The notes under the pieces: generated by a model | The model's input: only the letters and a program-made list of their open reading frames with translations | The model's database searches: none | What the model was told of the DNA's origin: nothing | NCBI GenBank assembly: GCA_964399735.1 | Contig: CAYNSO010000071.1 | Coordinates: 1 to 19,602 of the forward strand | Length of the DNA stretch: 19,602 nucleotides | Origin: Fontivivens sp964399735 | GTDB taxonomy: Bacteria; Zhuqueibacterota; Zhuqueibacteria; Residuimicrobiales; Krinioviventaceae | Direction of reading: 5' to 3' | Translations under genes and position numbers: made by a program | Shown: in pieces, positions 7,147-14,225 of the stretch | Position numbering within the stretch: position 1 is the stretch's first letter | Layout of the letters: each line of letters starts with the position of its first letter

Positions 7147-8001
7147 TTATTCAGCTTTAGTATAAACCCGCACATAATCGACAGCCATTTGCTGCGGGAA
7201 CACTGTGCTGTTATCTGGATTACCGGGCCAGTTGCCGCCTACAGCGAGGTTGAGTATCATAAAGAATTTTTGATCGAATGGCGCAGGGAACGGCGCTGCG
7301 GTTGTGTTCCATTGTGTTTGGGTCTGGTAGAGCGCGCCATCCACATACCAGCGAATTTCACCTTCCTGCCATTCCAGGGTGAATACGTGAAAATCATCAG
7401 CAAACGAGCCCGATTCAAGTGTATAGGAATCGCCTGTGTGAGTATTATTCGGCCAGGAACCGCCATAATGCAGGGTGCCATGCACTTTATTTTGTTCGTG
7501 ACCCAGGTATTCCATAATATCAATTTCGCCGCTGGCCGCCCAGCCGCCATAGACGGCATCGGTCGGCATCATCCAGATCGCCGGCCATATTCCCTGCCCA
7601 TAAGGCATTTTGGCTTTAATGTCAAAACGACCATACTTCCAGTCGCCTTTGTTTTTGGAAACTAACCGGGCGGAAGTAAAGTTACGTTGACCATCGGGGC
7701 CGGTATAGCTTTCCTTAACGGCTTTGATGATCAGGCAGCCATTTTCGATAAAGGAATTTTCCACACGGTTGGTATAGTATTGTAGTTCGTTATTTCCACC
7801 GCCATGACCGTTCACCTCGTGTTCCCATTTGGTTTTGTCGATAGCGGAATCGTCAAATTCATCGTTCCAGACCAGATTCCAACCGGCCAGCGCTGGAATT
7901 GTAACTTTGTTCGATTTCCCATCCACGGGATTTTCATTTTTAGAACAACCAACAAAAAAAATTGTCAGTAGTGCAATAAAAAAAAGATTTTTAATGTTCA
8001 T
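7147..8001 (-). CDS. GH16 family beta-glucanase (laminarinase-type) lipoprotein
   Basis: Predicted endo-acting glycoside hydrolase for beta-1,3 or mixed-linked glucans, anchored as a lipoprotein. The 284-residue protein opens MNIKNLFFIALLTIFFVGCS, a signal peptide ending in a lipobox with Cys19. The GH16 domain spans about residues 38-282 and starts WNLVWNDEFDD. Its catalytic motif GEIDIMEYLG has nucleophile Glu159, assisting Asp161 and acid/base Glu164, in the form typical of laminarinases. WPAIWMMP, HGTLHYGG and the C-terminal VDYVRVY are also family-typical. The frame extends upstream to a TTG at 8070, but the ATG at 8001 has AGGA 7 nt upstream and puts the signal peptide at the N-terminus. 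The substrate cannot be fixed from sequence alone. It is divergent from the DUF4380-like lipoprotein, sharing a 127-nt intergenic region. Confidence 0.93.
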   Translation of the reverse strand: MNIKNLFFIALLTIFFVGCSKNENPVDGKSNKVTIPALAGWNLVWNDEFDDSAIDKTKWEHEVNGHGGGNNELQYYTNRVENSFIENGCLIIKAVKESYTGPDGQRNFTSARLVSKNKGDWKYGRFDIKAKMPYGQGIWPAIWMMPTDAVYGGWAASGEIDIMEYLGHEQNKVHGTLHYGGSWPNNTHTGDSYTLESGSFADDFHVFTLEWQEGEIRWYVDGALYQTQTQWNTTAAPFPAPFDQKFFMILNLAVGGNWPGNPDNSTVFPQQMAVDYVRVYTKAE

Positions 8002-8128
8002 AAAATATCCTAAATTTGTAAAGTTTTTATTTTTCCTGCCAGGCAAAGGCCGGATATTGTTGTGTTGCAATGTATAAAAAAAAAGTTAAACATTAAAGCA
8101 TCTTTTTCATCGGTAGAGTTGGAGAATA

Positions 8129-9172
8129 ATGAAAAAAAAGATCATGATATGCCGCGTGTGTTTAGCAGTTATTTTAATAATATTTTTAAGCGGTATTGGG
8201 TGCAGTGACAAGACAATTTGCCGGGTTGTAAATTACGCCGGCTGGGCCGATGCTATTGAAATGACCAATTCTCAGGTTAGAGTAATTGTTGCGCCATCGG
8301 TTGGCAGGATTATTCATTATGGTTACATCGATCAAGATAATTTGTTGTGGGTGAATCCACATTATATGGGAAAAACCTTAAAAAGCGATGAGCCGGAACG
8401 TGAAAATGGCAGAATGATCTGGATGAATTTTGGGGGGGACAAAGTGTGGCCGACTGCTCAAAATCAATTCCTGCTCTACAATGGTCGATCCTGGCCGCCC
8501 GATGTTATATTTGATGGCGGCAAAAATACAGTTGAATTGTTGTCCAATGGTGTCCGGTTAACTACAGCTACAAGCCCGGCTGTTGGCGCGCGCCTGATAC
8601 GGGAAATTACCTTAATCAATGAAAGCCCGCGTTTACTGATTAAACAGCGGATGCAAAAAATTCAGATTGCCTGCAATAAAGAATATGAACCTGTTCCCCT
8701 GACTATCTGGAACCTTGCTCAAATTCGGACGCCCCAGGAAATGCTTTTTAATACGATTTCTACAAGTCAATTTCCCAACGGTTTTTATATTTACCCCTTT
8801 TATCCGGATATACAAAGTAATTTAATGATCAAGAGCGATATTGGAATTTTACATCCGGATAGTTTGCGATTACAAAAAATATCCTCTGTTTCGGATAACT
8901 GGGTGTCAGCAATAATCGGGCAGACTGTATTTACGGAATTGTTTGCCCGCGATTCAACTGCTGTTTATCCGGATGGGAATTTAAACTGTAAAGTCTATTC
9001 TGACTCGAACTATTCACAGCTTGAGGTGTCCAGTCCTCTAACAAATTTGCTACCTGGTGAAATGTTCGAGTTTACGATTGCCTGGGATTTGTATACTTTG
9101 CCGGATTCGATAATTACTTTGGAGGAAAAGCGGACGGCTGCATTAGAATGGTTAAGAGAAATAAAATTATAA
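8129..9172 (+). CDS. DUF4380-like lipoprotein (galactose mutarotase-like fold)
   Basis: A 347-residue predicted lipoprotein. The N-terminus MKKKIMICRVCLAVILIIFL is followed by SGIGCSD, giving a lipobox with Cys25. The body begins NYAGWADAIEMTNSQVRVIV, then APSVGRIIHYGY and NLLWVNP, and carries NFGGDKVWPTAQNQ. This pattern is that of DUF4380 proteins, beta-sandwich proteins related in fold to aldose 1-epimerases and often found in carbohydrate-use regions. No enzymatic residue set can be assigned from sequence, so the role is unknown. GGAG lies 6 nt before the ATG. The placement opposite a GH16 lipoprotein suggests a carbohydrate-related surface role, as an inference. A strong terminator follows directly. 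Confidence 0.75.
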   Translation: MKKKIMICRVCLAVILIIFLSGIGCSDKTICRVVNYAGWADAIEMTNSQVRVIVAPSVGRIIHYGYIDQDNLLWVNPHYMGKTLKSDEPERENGRMIWMNFGGDKVWPTAQNQFLLYNGRSWPPDVIFDGGKNTVELLSNGVRLTTATSPAVGARLIREITLINESPRLLIKQRMQKIQIACNKEYEPVPLTIWNLAQIRTPQEMLFNTISTSQFPNGFYIYPFYPDIQSNLMIKSDIGILHPDSLRLQKISSVSDNWVSAIIGQTVFTELFARDSTAVYPDGNLNCKVYSDSNYSQLEVSSPLTNLLPGEMFEFTIAWDLYTLPDSIITLEEKRTAALEWLREIKL

Positions 9173-9190
9173 CAGAGGGGAAAGTAAAGT

Positions 9191-9221
9191 AAAACGCCCG
9201 GTTTTTAGGGCCGGGCGTTTT
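9191..9221. terminator. Bidirectional rho-independent terminator
   Basis: A perfect 11-bp stem, AAAACGCCCGG (9191-9201) with CCGGGCGTTTT (9211-9221), encloses a 9-nt loop. It gives a U-run on both strands. It lies between two convergent genes, 18 nt after the stop at 9172 and 6 nt beyond the minus-strand stop at 9228, so it serves both. Confidence 0.92.
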
Positions 9222-9227
9222 AAAGAA

Positions 9228-11270
9228 TTACCAGATTTTAGCTCGATCAGCAGGTTCCAGGTACATGGCGTCGCCGGGTTGAATATTAAAAGCGGTATAA
9301 AAATCATCAATGTTTACAACCGGGCCGTTAACTCTAAATTCAGACGGGGAATGGACATCCTCTTTAATACGCCGTATGAGTTCTTTATCCCTGATATTAC
9401 CGCGCCAGATTTGCGCATACGACAGGAAGAAGCGCTGCATATCGGTTAAATTATCAATCGGCGCGGGAGCCGGTTTACCTTCAAGCGATTTTTTATAAGC
9501 TGTGAGAGCGATATTCAAACCGCCAAGATCAGCAATGTTTTCACCAAGAGTCAGATTGCCGTCAACATGCAGGGAATCGAAAATTGTAAAGTTGTTAAAT
9601 TCATCAACCAGTTTTTGGGCGCGTTCCATAAAACGATCGGCGTCTTCCGGATGCCACCAGTCATTCAATTCGCCATTTTCATCATACTGACGGCCCTGGT
9701 CATCAAAGCCATGTGTCATTTCATGGCCGATTACTACTCCAATAGCGCCATAGTTAACTGCATCATCGGCTTGCACATTGAAATAAGGGGGCTGCAGAAT
9801 AGCTGCCGGGAATACAATTTCATTCATTAACGGATGATAATAAGCGTTAACCGTTTGCGGCGTCATTGCCCATTCGGTTCGATCTACCGGTTTGCCAATT
9901 TTATCCATCTGGCGCTTGAACTCGAACTGGTTGGCGCGCAGAATGTTTTCGACAAAGGAATCACGGTTCATTTCCAGTGTGGAATAGTCGATCCATTTAT
10001 CCGGGTAGCCGATTTTCACATTCATTTTTTCCAGTTTGGCCAGAGCTTTTTGCCTGGTTTCATCGCTCATCCAGTCCACATTTTTAATATGTTCACCAAG
10101 AGCATATTTCAAGTTGTTAACCAGTTCGAGCATTCGGGTTTTGGCCTGGGGCGGGAAATATTTTTCTACGTACAGTTGTCCCACAGCTTCACCTAACACA
10201 CCGTTGGTCATTTGCAACATGCGTTTCCAGCGTGGCTGTATGGTTTTGGTTCCGGAAAGAAAAGCGCCATAGAAATTAAAGTTTTGGTTAACAAAATCCG
10301 AGCTGACATAATCGGCAACATTATTCAGCAGGTTCCAGCGTAAATAGGTTTTCCAGGTTTCCGTATCAGTATCCTGGAGCATGGTGGCAATTTCAGCAAA
10401 GAATTTGGGCTGGGCAACGTTCACATCACCCGGTTCGTTCAGGCCGACAGCGGGAAAATAGGTCTGCCAATCGAATCCCGGGGCAGTTTTCTGCAAGGTG
10501 GCAACATCCATTTTATTAAAAGTATTTACAGGATTTCGGTTTTCGAGTCTGGTGTTGGAAGCCGCGGCCAGGCGGGTTTCAAATTTCATTATTGTTTCTG
10601 CATCTTTGGCGGCGGATACAGAATCCTGTCCGGCAAGCTGCAGCATTTTTACCACGTGTTTAATATATTCGGCGCGGATTTCTTTGGACCGACCGTCGTC
10701 AGCAAGATAATAATCACGATCTGTTAAGCCCAGTCCGCCCTGCCACAAATAAGCAATAACATTTTCGGTATTGCTTTGATCCTGTTCGGAGACTATATAG
10801 AACAGAGCCGGCAAGTTTTGACTTTGCAGCCAGGCGACCTGTTTTTGAACATCAGCTTTGGTGGCAATGGCGTTAATGCGTTCAAATTCACTATTTAATG
10901 GCGTAAGGCGTTTTTCTTCAATCGCTGCCGTATCCATAGCTGTGGCATAGAAATCGCCTATTTTTTGTACCAGGCTGCCTTTTTCAGCATTCTTTTGCGC
11001 AGCGGCATTGTCCAGGATTGAGCGAACGGAAATATAATTTTCTTCGATAAGCTGCTCAAAAGCGCTATAGCGGGCATATTCATCGGGGATCGGGTTGTTT
11101 TTCATCCAGTTGCCATTTGCATAGCGGTAAAAATCTGCACCCGGCTGCACTGTAACATCCATGTTCCTGGCATCAATCGGTTTTGATGCCTGCTGACCTG
11201 TTTTGACGCACATTGAAAGCATGGCAGCCAAAACAAGACAAGCAGCAATGATTTTAAATTGTGTTTTCAC
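9228..11270 (-). CDS. pepO: M13-family (neprilysin/PepO-type) zinc metallopeptidase lipoprotein
   Basis: A 680-residue endopeptidase predicted to act on peptides outside the cytoplasm. The N-terminus MKTQFKIIAACLVLAAMLSM ends in a lipobox with Cys21. An N-terminal M13 domain follows (about 40-430), including FYRYANGNWMKNNPIPDEY. The catalytic C-terminal domain has NAYYHPLMNEIVFPAAILQP, the zinc motif HEMTH (516-520), and GENIADLGGL with third ligand Glu577 and Asp581. The family's C-terminal 'RCRVW/RC.IW' reads RAKIW here, so the usual cysteine is absent, which is common in bacterial members. The start codon is GTG, with GGAG 6 nt upstream. The gene is separated from the upstream alarmone synthetase by 134 nt containing a terminator, so it is probably transcribed on its own. 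Confidence 0.95.
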   Translation of the reverse strand: MKTQFKIIAACLVLAAMLSMCVKTGQQASKPIDARNMDVTVQPGADFYRYANGNWMKNNPIPDEYARYSAFEQLIEENYISVRSILDNAAAQKNAEKGSLVQKIGDFYATAMDTAAIEEKRLTPLNSEFERINAIATKADVQKQVAWLQSQNLPALFYIVSEQDQSNTENVIAYLWQGGLGLTDRDYYLADDGRSKEIRAEYIKHVVKMLQLAGQDSVSAAKDAETIMKFETRLAAASNTRLENRNPVNTFNKMDVATLQKTAPGFDWQTYFPAVGLNEPGDVNVAQPKFFAEIATMLQDTDTETWKTYLRWNLLNNVADYVSSDFVNQNFNFYGAFLSGTKTIQPRWKRMLQMTNGVLGEAVGQLYVEKYFPPQAKTRMLELVNNLKYALGEHIKNVDWMSDETRQKALAKLEKMNVKIGYPDKWIDYSTLEMNRDSFVENILRANQFEFKRQMDKIGKPVDRTEWAMTPQTVNAYYHPLMNEIVFPAAILQPPYFNVQADDAVNYGAIGVVIGHEMTHGFDDQGRQYDENGELNDWWHPEDADRFMERAQKLVDEFNNFTIFDSLHVDGNLTLGENIADLGGLNIALTAYKKSLEGKPAPAPIDNLTDMQRFFLSYAQIWRGNIRDKELIRRIKEDVHSPSEFRVNGPVVNIDDFYTAFNIQPGDAMYLEPADRAKIW

Positions 11271-11386
11271 TTTTTACTCCAGTTTAAATAAAGTTATAAT
11301 GAATTATGTATATTACTAGCCATATTGAGATAAAATAAACAAAAGTATACGAAAGAAACCGAAACATGTTACAAAAGATGAGGCGG

Positions 11387-11419
11387 AAAAAAAACTCTGG
11401 TAACTCAGGTAAAGAGTTT
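11387..11419 (-). terminator. Intrinsic terminator overlapping the end of the alarmone synthetase gene
   Basis: On the minus strand AAACTCT (11419-11413) pairs with AGAGTTT (11398-11392) across a 14-nt loop, and the T-run continues to 11387. The left arm lies inside the last codons (Lys-Leu) of the gene and the stop codon lies in the loop. The loop is longer than typical but the U-tract is good. Confidence 0.6.
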
Positions 11420-12655
11420 TGAAGAAATGACTGTTTTAAACTTTTTGGCAGGCTCAAAGTCTGGTTTTATATTAAGGGCTTTGTCGCAAAACACCAGGGC
11501 GTTGGTGTAATTGTGTAAATCAAAATAGAGTGAGGCGCAGCTATAATTGGCATCAACCTGCATTTGATTAATTTGCAGTGAAGTTTCCAGATCATTAAGC
11601 GCTTTATCAAATTCATGCAACATTTTAAAAGCCAGCCCCCGATTATTATAGGCGCGAAAATTTTCATGATTACTTTTAATCGCCTGGGTAAAATCGTCAA
11701 TAGATTTTTGATACTCGGACTGGATAAAAAAGACCATGCCCCGGTGATTGAAAATAATTGAACGAACTTTGCCGTCCAGTTCCATTTCAAGAATTTTGGA
11801 ATAGATTTGTACAGCTTTATCATATTGCTGGTTACTATGTGCATCCAGAGCTTCAAAGATGAGTTTATCCAGGTAATTGTGCAATTTAACCGGAGATTTG
11901 ACATGATCCAATTCGTCATCAATATTTTGTACCGGGGCGATTTTATCGAGTATAGATAAATTATCAATTTCTTTGATTTTTTCCTGTAAAATTTCCTGGC
12001 GTTTATCGCCCAACTGCTGGATCTCTTTTTGGTAATCGCGAATTTCCTGAAAGATAATATCGGACAGCGCGAGACTGGCATTGAGAGAGGCCAGTTTTCT
12101 TCTGATTGGCGTATTCAACAGCGAGAAATTGGCCTTGTAGATCAATTCGTGCTCCACTTCAGCCCAGGCTTCCTGGAGAATGGTTCGTACCTGAATTTCA
12201 AATACTTTGCCGGTAAACGGCATGTTTACAGCAGGGGTTCCTGCCGGCAAATCCGCCAACAGGTGGGTGGAATCATAGCCAAATTCGTTAAAGGAATGTT
12301 TGGCTGCTTTGGTTTCAATTTCGGTTACATGAAACTCGCCGGTAAGCAGTTTTAAAACAATATCGCGTTCTTCCAGGAACGGACAAATAATTCTTATACC
12401 AATTATGTCGGTTAAAGCAATTTGCCCACCGCCATTTTCATTATAGAGACGCAGCAGCTTTTTAAAGTAACTCTCAAAGGATTTGATGCGGGATTTAATC
12501 GAAACATTAACCTTGTTATCCTGGAACAATCTTTTTAAAATTTTGTTTAGTCTGCGTAATTCAATTTCGTAAAGGGCATAGTTTTTTTCATAAGCTTCCG
12601 CAAGCTTTGTACGGTCAGGAAGCGGTATTGATCGTTCTATTTCAACAGCGCTCAA
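11405..12655 (-). CDS. RelA/SpoT-domain (p)ppGpp synthetase with C-terminal TPR repeats
   Basis: A 416-residue cytoplasmic protein predicted to make alarmone nucleotides from ATP and GDP/GTP. After a helical N-terminus, the RelA_SpoT synthetase domain (about residues 55-185) has LTDIIGIRIICPF with the metal-binding Asp, NEFGYDSTHLL with the guanine-stacking Tyr, and FEIQVRTILQEAWAEVEHEL with the catalytic Glu. No HD hydrolase, TGS or ACT domain is present. A charged, coiled-coil-like helix follows (about 200-235), then about four TPR-like repeats (270-405), for example AVQIYSKILEMELDGK and AYNNRGLAFKMLHEFDKALN. There is no upstream ATG: the frame opens with TTG at 12670, but the TTG at 12655 has AAAGG 7 nt before it and is preferred. 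The start is uncertain by five codons. It lies 56 nt after the DUF45 gene, possibly one transcript. Confidence 0.85.
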   Translation of the reverse strand: MSAVEIERSIPLPDRTKLAEAYEKNYALYEIELRRLNKILKRLFQDNKVNVSIKSRIKSFESYFKKLLRLYNENGGGQIALTDIIGIRIICPFLEERDIVLKLLTGEFHVTEIETKAAKHSFNEFGYDSTHLLADLPAGTPAVNMPFTGKVFEIQVRTILQEAWAEVEHELIYKANFSLLNTPIRRKLASLNASLALSDIIFQEIRDYQKEIQQLGDKRQEILQEKIKEIDNLSILDKIAPVQNIDDELDHVKSPVKLHNYLDKLIFEALDAHSNQQYDKAVQIYSKILEMELDGKVRSIIFNHRGMVFFIQSEYQKSIDDFTQAIKSNHENFRAYNNRGLAFKMLHEFDKALNDLETSLQINQMQVDANYSCASLYFDLHNYTNALVFCDKALNIKPDFEPAKKFKTVISSKLFT

Positions 12656-12711
12656 GATAAAGCCTTTCAAATTTTTTGTTATAAATTTATATCGGCATAA
12701 TTGATAACATT

Positions 12712-13281
12712 TTAAATTAACTCAATTAATCCTGGTTTTATGTACTTTAATTCTTTATTCTTTTTTCTGGCATTGGGTACATAGTTTTCCAGTTCTTTCC
12801 AGAACAAGGGGCCATGGTTTTTCACCCTGGTATGAACCAGTTCATGGCACAGCACATAATGGATCAGTTCCTGTGGCAAGGCTGCAAGTTTAATATTCAG
12901 ACTAATGTTGTTAACAACAGAACAGCTGCCCCAACGGGTTTTTTGATTACGAACCGAAACCTTGTTCACCGTAAAACCATATTGTTCCGCCAGCTTGAAT
13001 AATTGTTGAATGAGCATTTCTTTGGCAGCGGCAGTATGAACAGTTTTATACGAGTATTGTTGTGTGGCTTGCTGTGCCAGATACATTTTTTGCCGGTGTT
13101 TTTTAATCCAGCCAATTTTTGTTTTTACAAGTTCTTGTGCTTTTTTAAAAGATATTCTCATAGGCACGGCGACTCTGATATCACGGTCGGGTTTGATGGT
13201 AATACTGATATGGCGGGCTCGGCGGCTTTTTTCCAGTTTTACCGCTCCAATTTCATCGAAAAATACAGTTGTTGAGGTCAT
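12712..13281 (-). CDS. YgjP/DUF45-type (M48-like) metallopeptidase
   Basis: A 189-residue protein of the YgjP-like metallopeptidase family, whose substrate is not established. The N-terminal half has the SRRARHISITIKPDRDIRVA strand pattern and VKTKIGWIKKH. The C-terminal half has KTRWGSCSVVNNISLN, then the zinc motif HELVH, followed by KNHGPLFWKELENYVP. The two His and the Glu of HELVH and the following NHGPLFW are all intact. It is somewhat short, since many members have about 230 residues, mainly at the C-terminus. No signal peptide is seen, so it is cytoplasmic. No strong ribosome site precedes the ATG; upstream is T-rich with TATACA close to the start. It may be co-transcribed with the downstream alarmone synthetase. 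Confidence 0.9.
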   Translation of the reverse strand: MTSTTVFFDEIGAVKLEKSRRARHISITIKPDRDIRVAVPMRISFKKAQELVKTKIGWIKKHRQKMYLAQQATQQYSYKTVHTAAAKEMLIQQLFKLAEQYGFTVNKVSVRNQKTRWGSCSVVNNISLNIKLAALPQELIHYVLCHELVHTRVKNHGPLFWKELENYVPNARKKNKELKYIKPGLIELI

Positions 13282-13394
13282 TGTGTATAAAAAAACCGAG
13301 CTATCCTGATAATATATTTTTGTTTATTATAGATTATAGTATAATCATGATGTGATTCAAAATCAAGAGAAATTAAAAATTTATGGTTCTGTTT

Positions 13395-13494
13395 NNNNNN
13401 NNNNNNNNNNNNNNNNNNNNNNNNNNNNNNNNNNNNNNNNNNNNNNNNNNNNNNNNNNNNNNNNNNNNNNNNNNNNNNNNNNNNNNNNNNNNNN
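13395..13494. other. Assembly gap (100 N)
   Basis: Exactly 100 undetermined bases. Unlike the first gap, no shared sequence is visible on the two flanks, so real sequence of unknown length may be missing. Confidence 0.98.
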
Positions 13495-13559
13495 AGCTCT
13501 ATGGTATATTGTCAAAGTAAATATTTCGAAACAAAAAAAGCAGGTTTTGTTTTTTTTAC

Positions 13560-13588
13560 TTGACATTTTCTGTTAACTTGTCTACTTT
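13560..13588 (+). promoter_or_regulatory. Candidate sigma-70-like promoter
   Basis: TTGACA at 13560-13565, a 17-nt spacer, then TACTTT at 13583-13588. The -35 is perfect and the -10 keeps the first two and last bases. The spacer contains GTTAAC. A transcript from here would meet the hairpin terminator at 13620 within about 30 nt. Confidence 0.35.
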
Positions 13589-13619
13589 ATTGTGTTGCCT
13601 TATTGGGAAGAAGGTATAA

Positions 13620-13653
13620 AAACTTCTAATTTGTTGGTTAGAAGTTTATTTTT
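13620..13653 (+). terminator. Intrinsic terminator or attenuator hairpin
   Basis: AAACTTCTAA (13620-13629) pairs perfectly with TTAGAAGTTT (13638-13647), with an 8-nt loop and then ATTTTTA. No upstream plus-strand gene is visible before it except whatever the N gap hides, so it may end an unseen transcript or act as an attenuator for the promoter just upstream. Confidence 0.5.
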
Positions 13654-14084
13654 AGAAAAAAGCGTGTGCGTTAACGCATGGTTACAAAACAGATCGTGGA
13701 TATGTATACGAAACAGGAAATGAGCTTTGAGTGTGAAACTCGTTTTAAGAAAAAATCAATAAACCATGCCACTTTATTTAATTTGTTTTGCATTTGTAAT
13801 AATTTTGTTTTATAATTAATAGTAATACCGACTGTGAACATTTAAAAGGTTCAAAAAGTAAGCAGGTATTTGAATTACCACAAACGAAAAAATTGTTTCC
13901 ATTATTCGGAACGATGATTCATGCGCAACTTGTCCAACCCGAAATACATTATTTTTAAACTCTTATCGTATTACTTTATAGATTTATATATGGCGATAGT
14001 ATTGTTCTATACATACAATTCGCCCCGCCGGGGAAATGATAAACCGGGATGTTGATGGATGATGATATAGAATGCTGATGATGA

Positions 14085-14114
14085 TTGTCGTTATAAAATA
14101 ATTGTAAATATATT
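14085..14114 (+). promoter_or_regulatory. Candidate promoter of the receptor operon
   Basis: TTGTCG (14085-14090), an 18-nt spacer, then TATATT (14109-14114). This gives 4/6 and 5/6 matches to sigma-70 consensus. It would leave a leader of about 100 nt before the ATG at 14226. FCB bacteria often use divergent promoter consensus, so the call is tentative. Confidence 0.3.
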
Positions 14115-14225
14115 AATAAATTACAGTAAAAAGGAGAAGAGGAAAAGGGTAAGTAACATTTAATCAGGAGGAATAATTAAATTTTCACCGTAATGAATTA
14201 TTTGTCCAAAAGGGAGTAAAGGAAT

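Larger units (their letters stand above)
13282..14225. other. Long intergenic region with second assembly gap
   Basis: About 940 bases between two divergent genes, AT-rich and without a convincing CDS. It contains an interrupted palindrome (GATTATA, g, TATAATC at 13332-13346), the 100-N gap, a candidate promoter, a hairpin terminator, a 12-bp palindrome TGCGTTAACGCA (13667-13678), CCCCGCCGGGG (14023-14033), a second candidate promoter and several Shine-Dalgarno-like motifs upstream of the receptor gene. A 45-codon frame at 13678-13815 has no ribosome site and no recognised similarity. Confidence 0.7.

Noticed and set aside
11405..13281. toxSAS-type toxin-antitoxin module (alarmone synthetase with small partner)
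   Set aside because: The neighbour is a YgjP-type metallopeptidase, not a small antitoxin, and the synthetase carries a long TPR tail rather than being a minimal toxin.
13352..13576. Plus-strand frame spanning the second N gap
   Set aside because: Nearly half of it is N; the frame across the gap has no meaning.
13678..13815. 45-codon plus-strand frame starting at the GTTAAC palindrome
   Set aside because: No ribosome site, AT-driven composition and no recognisable similarity.
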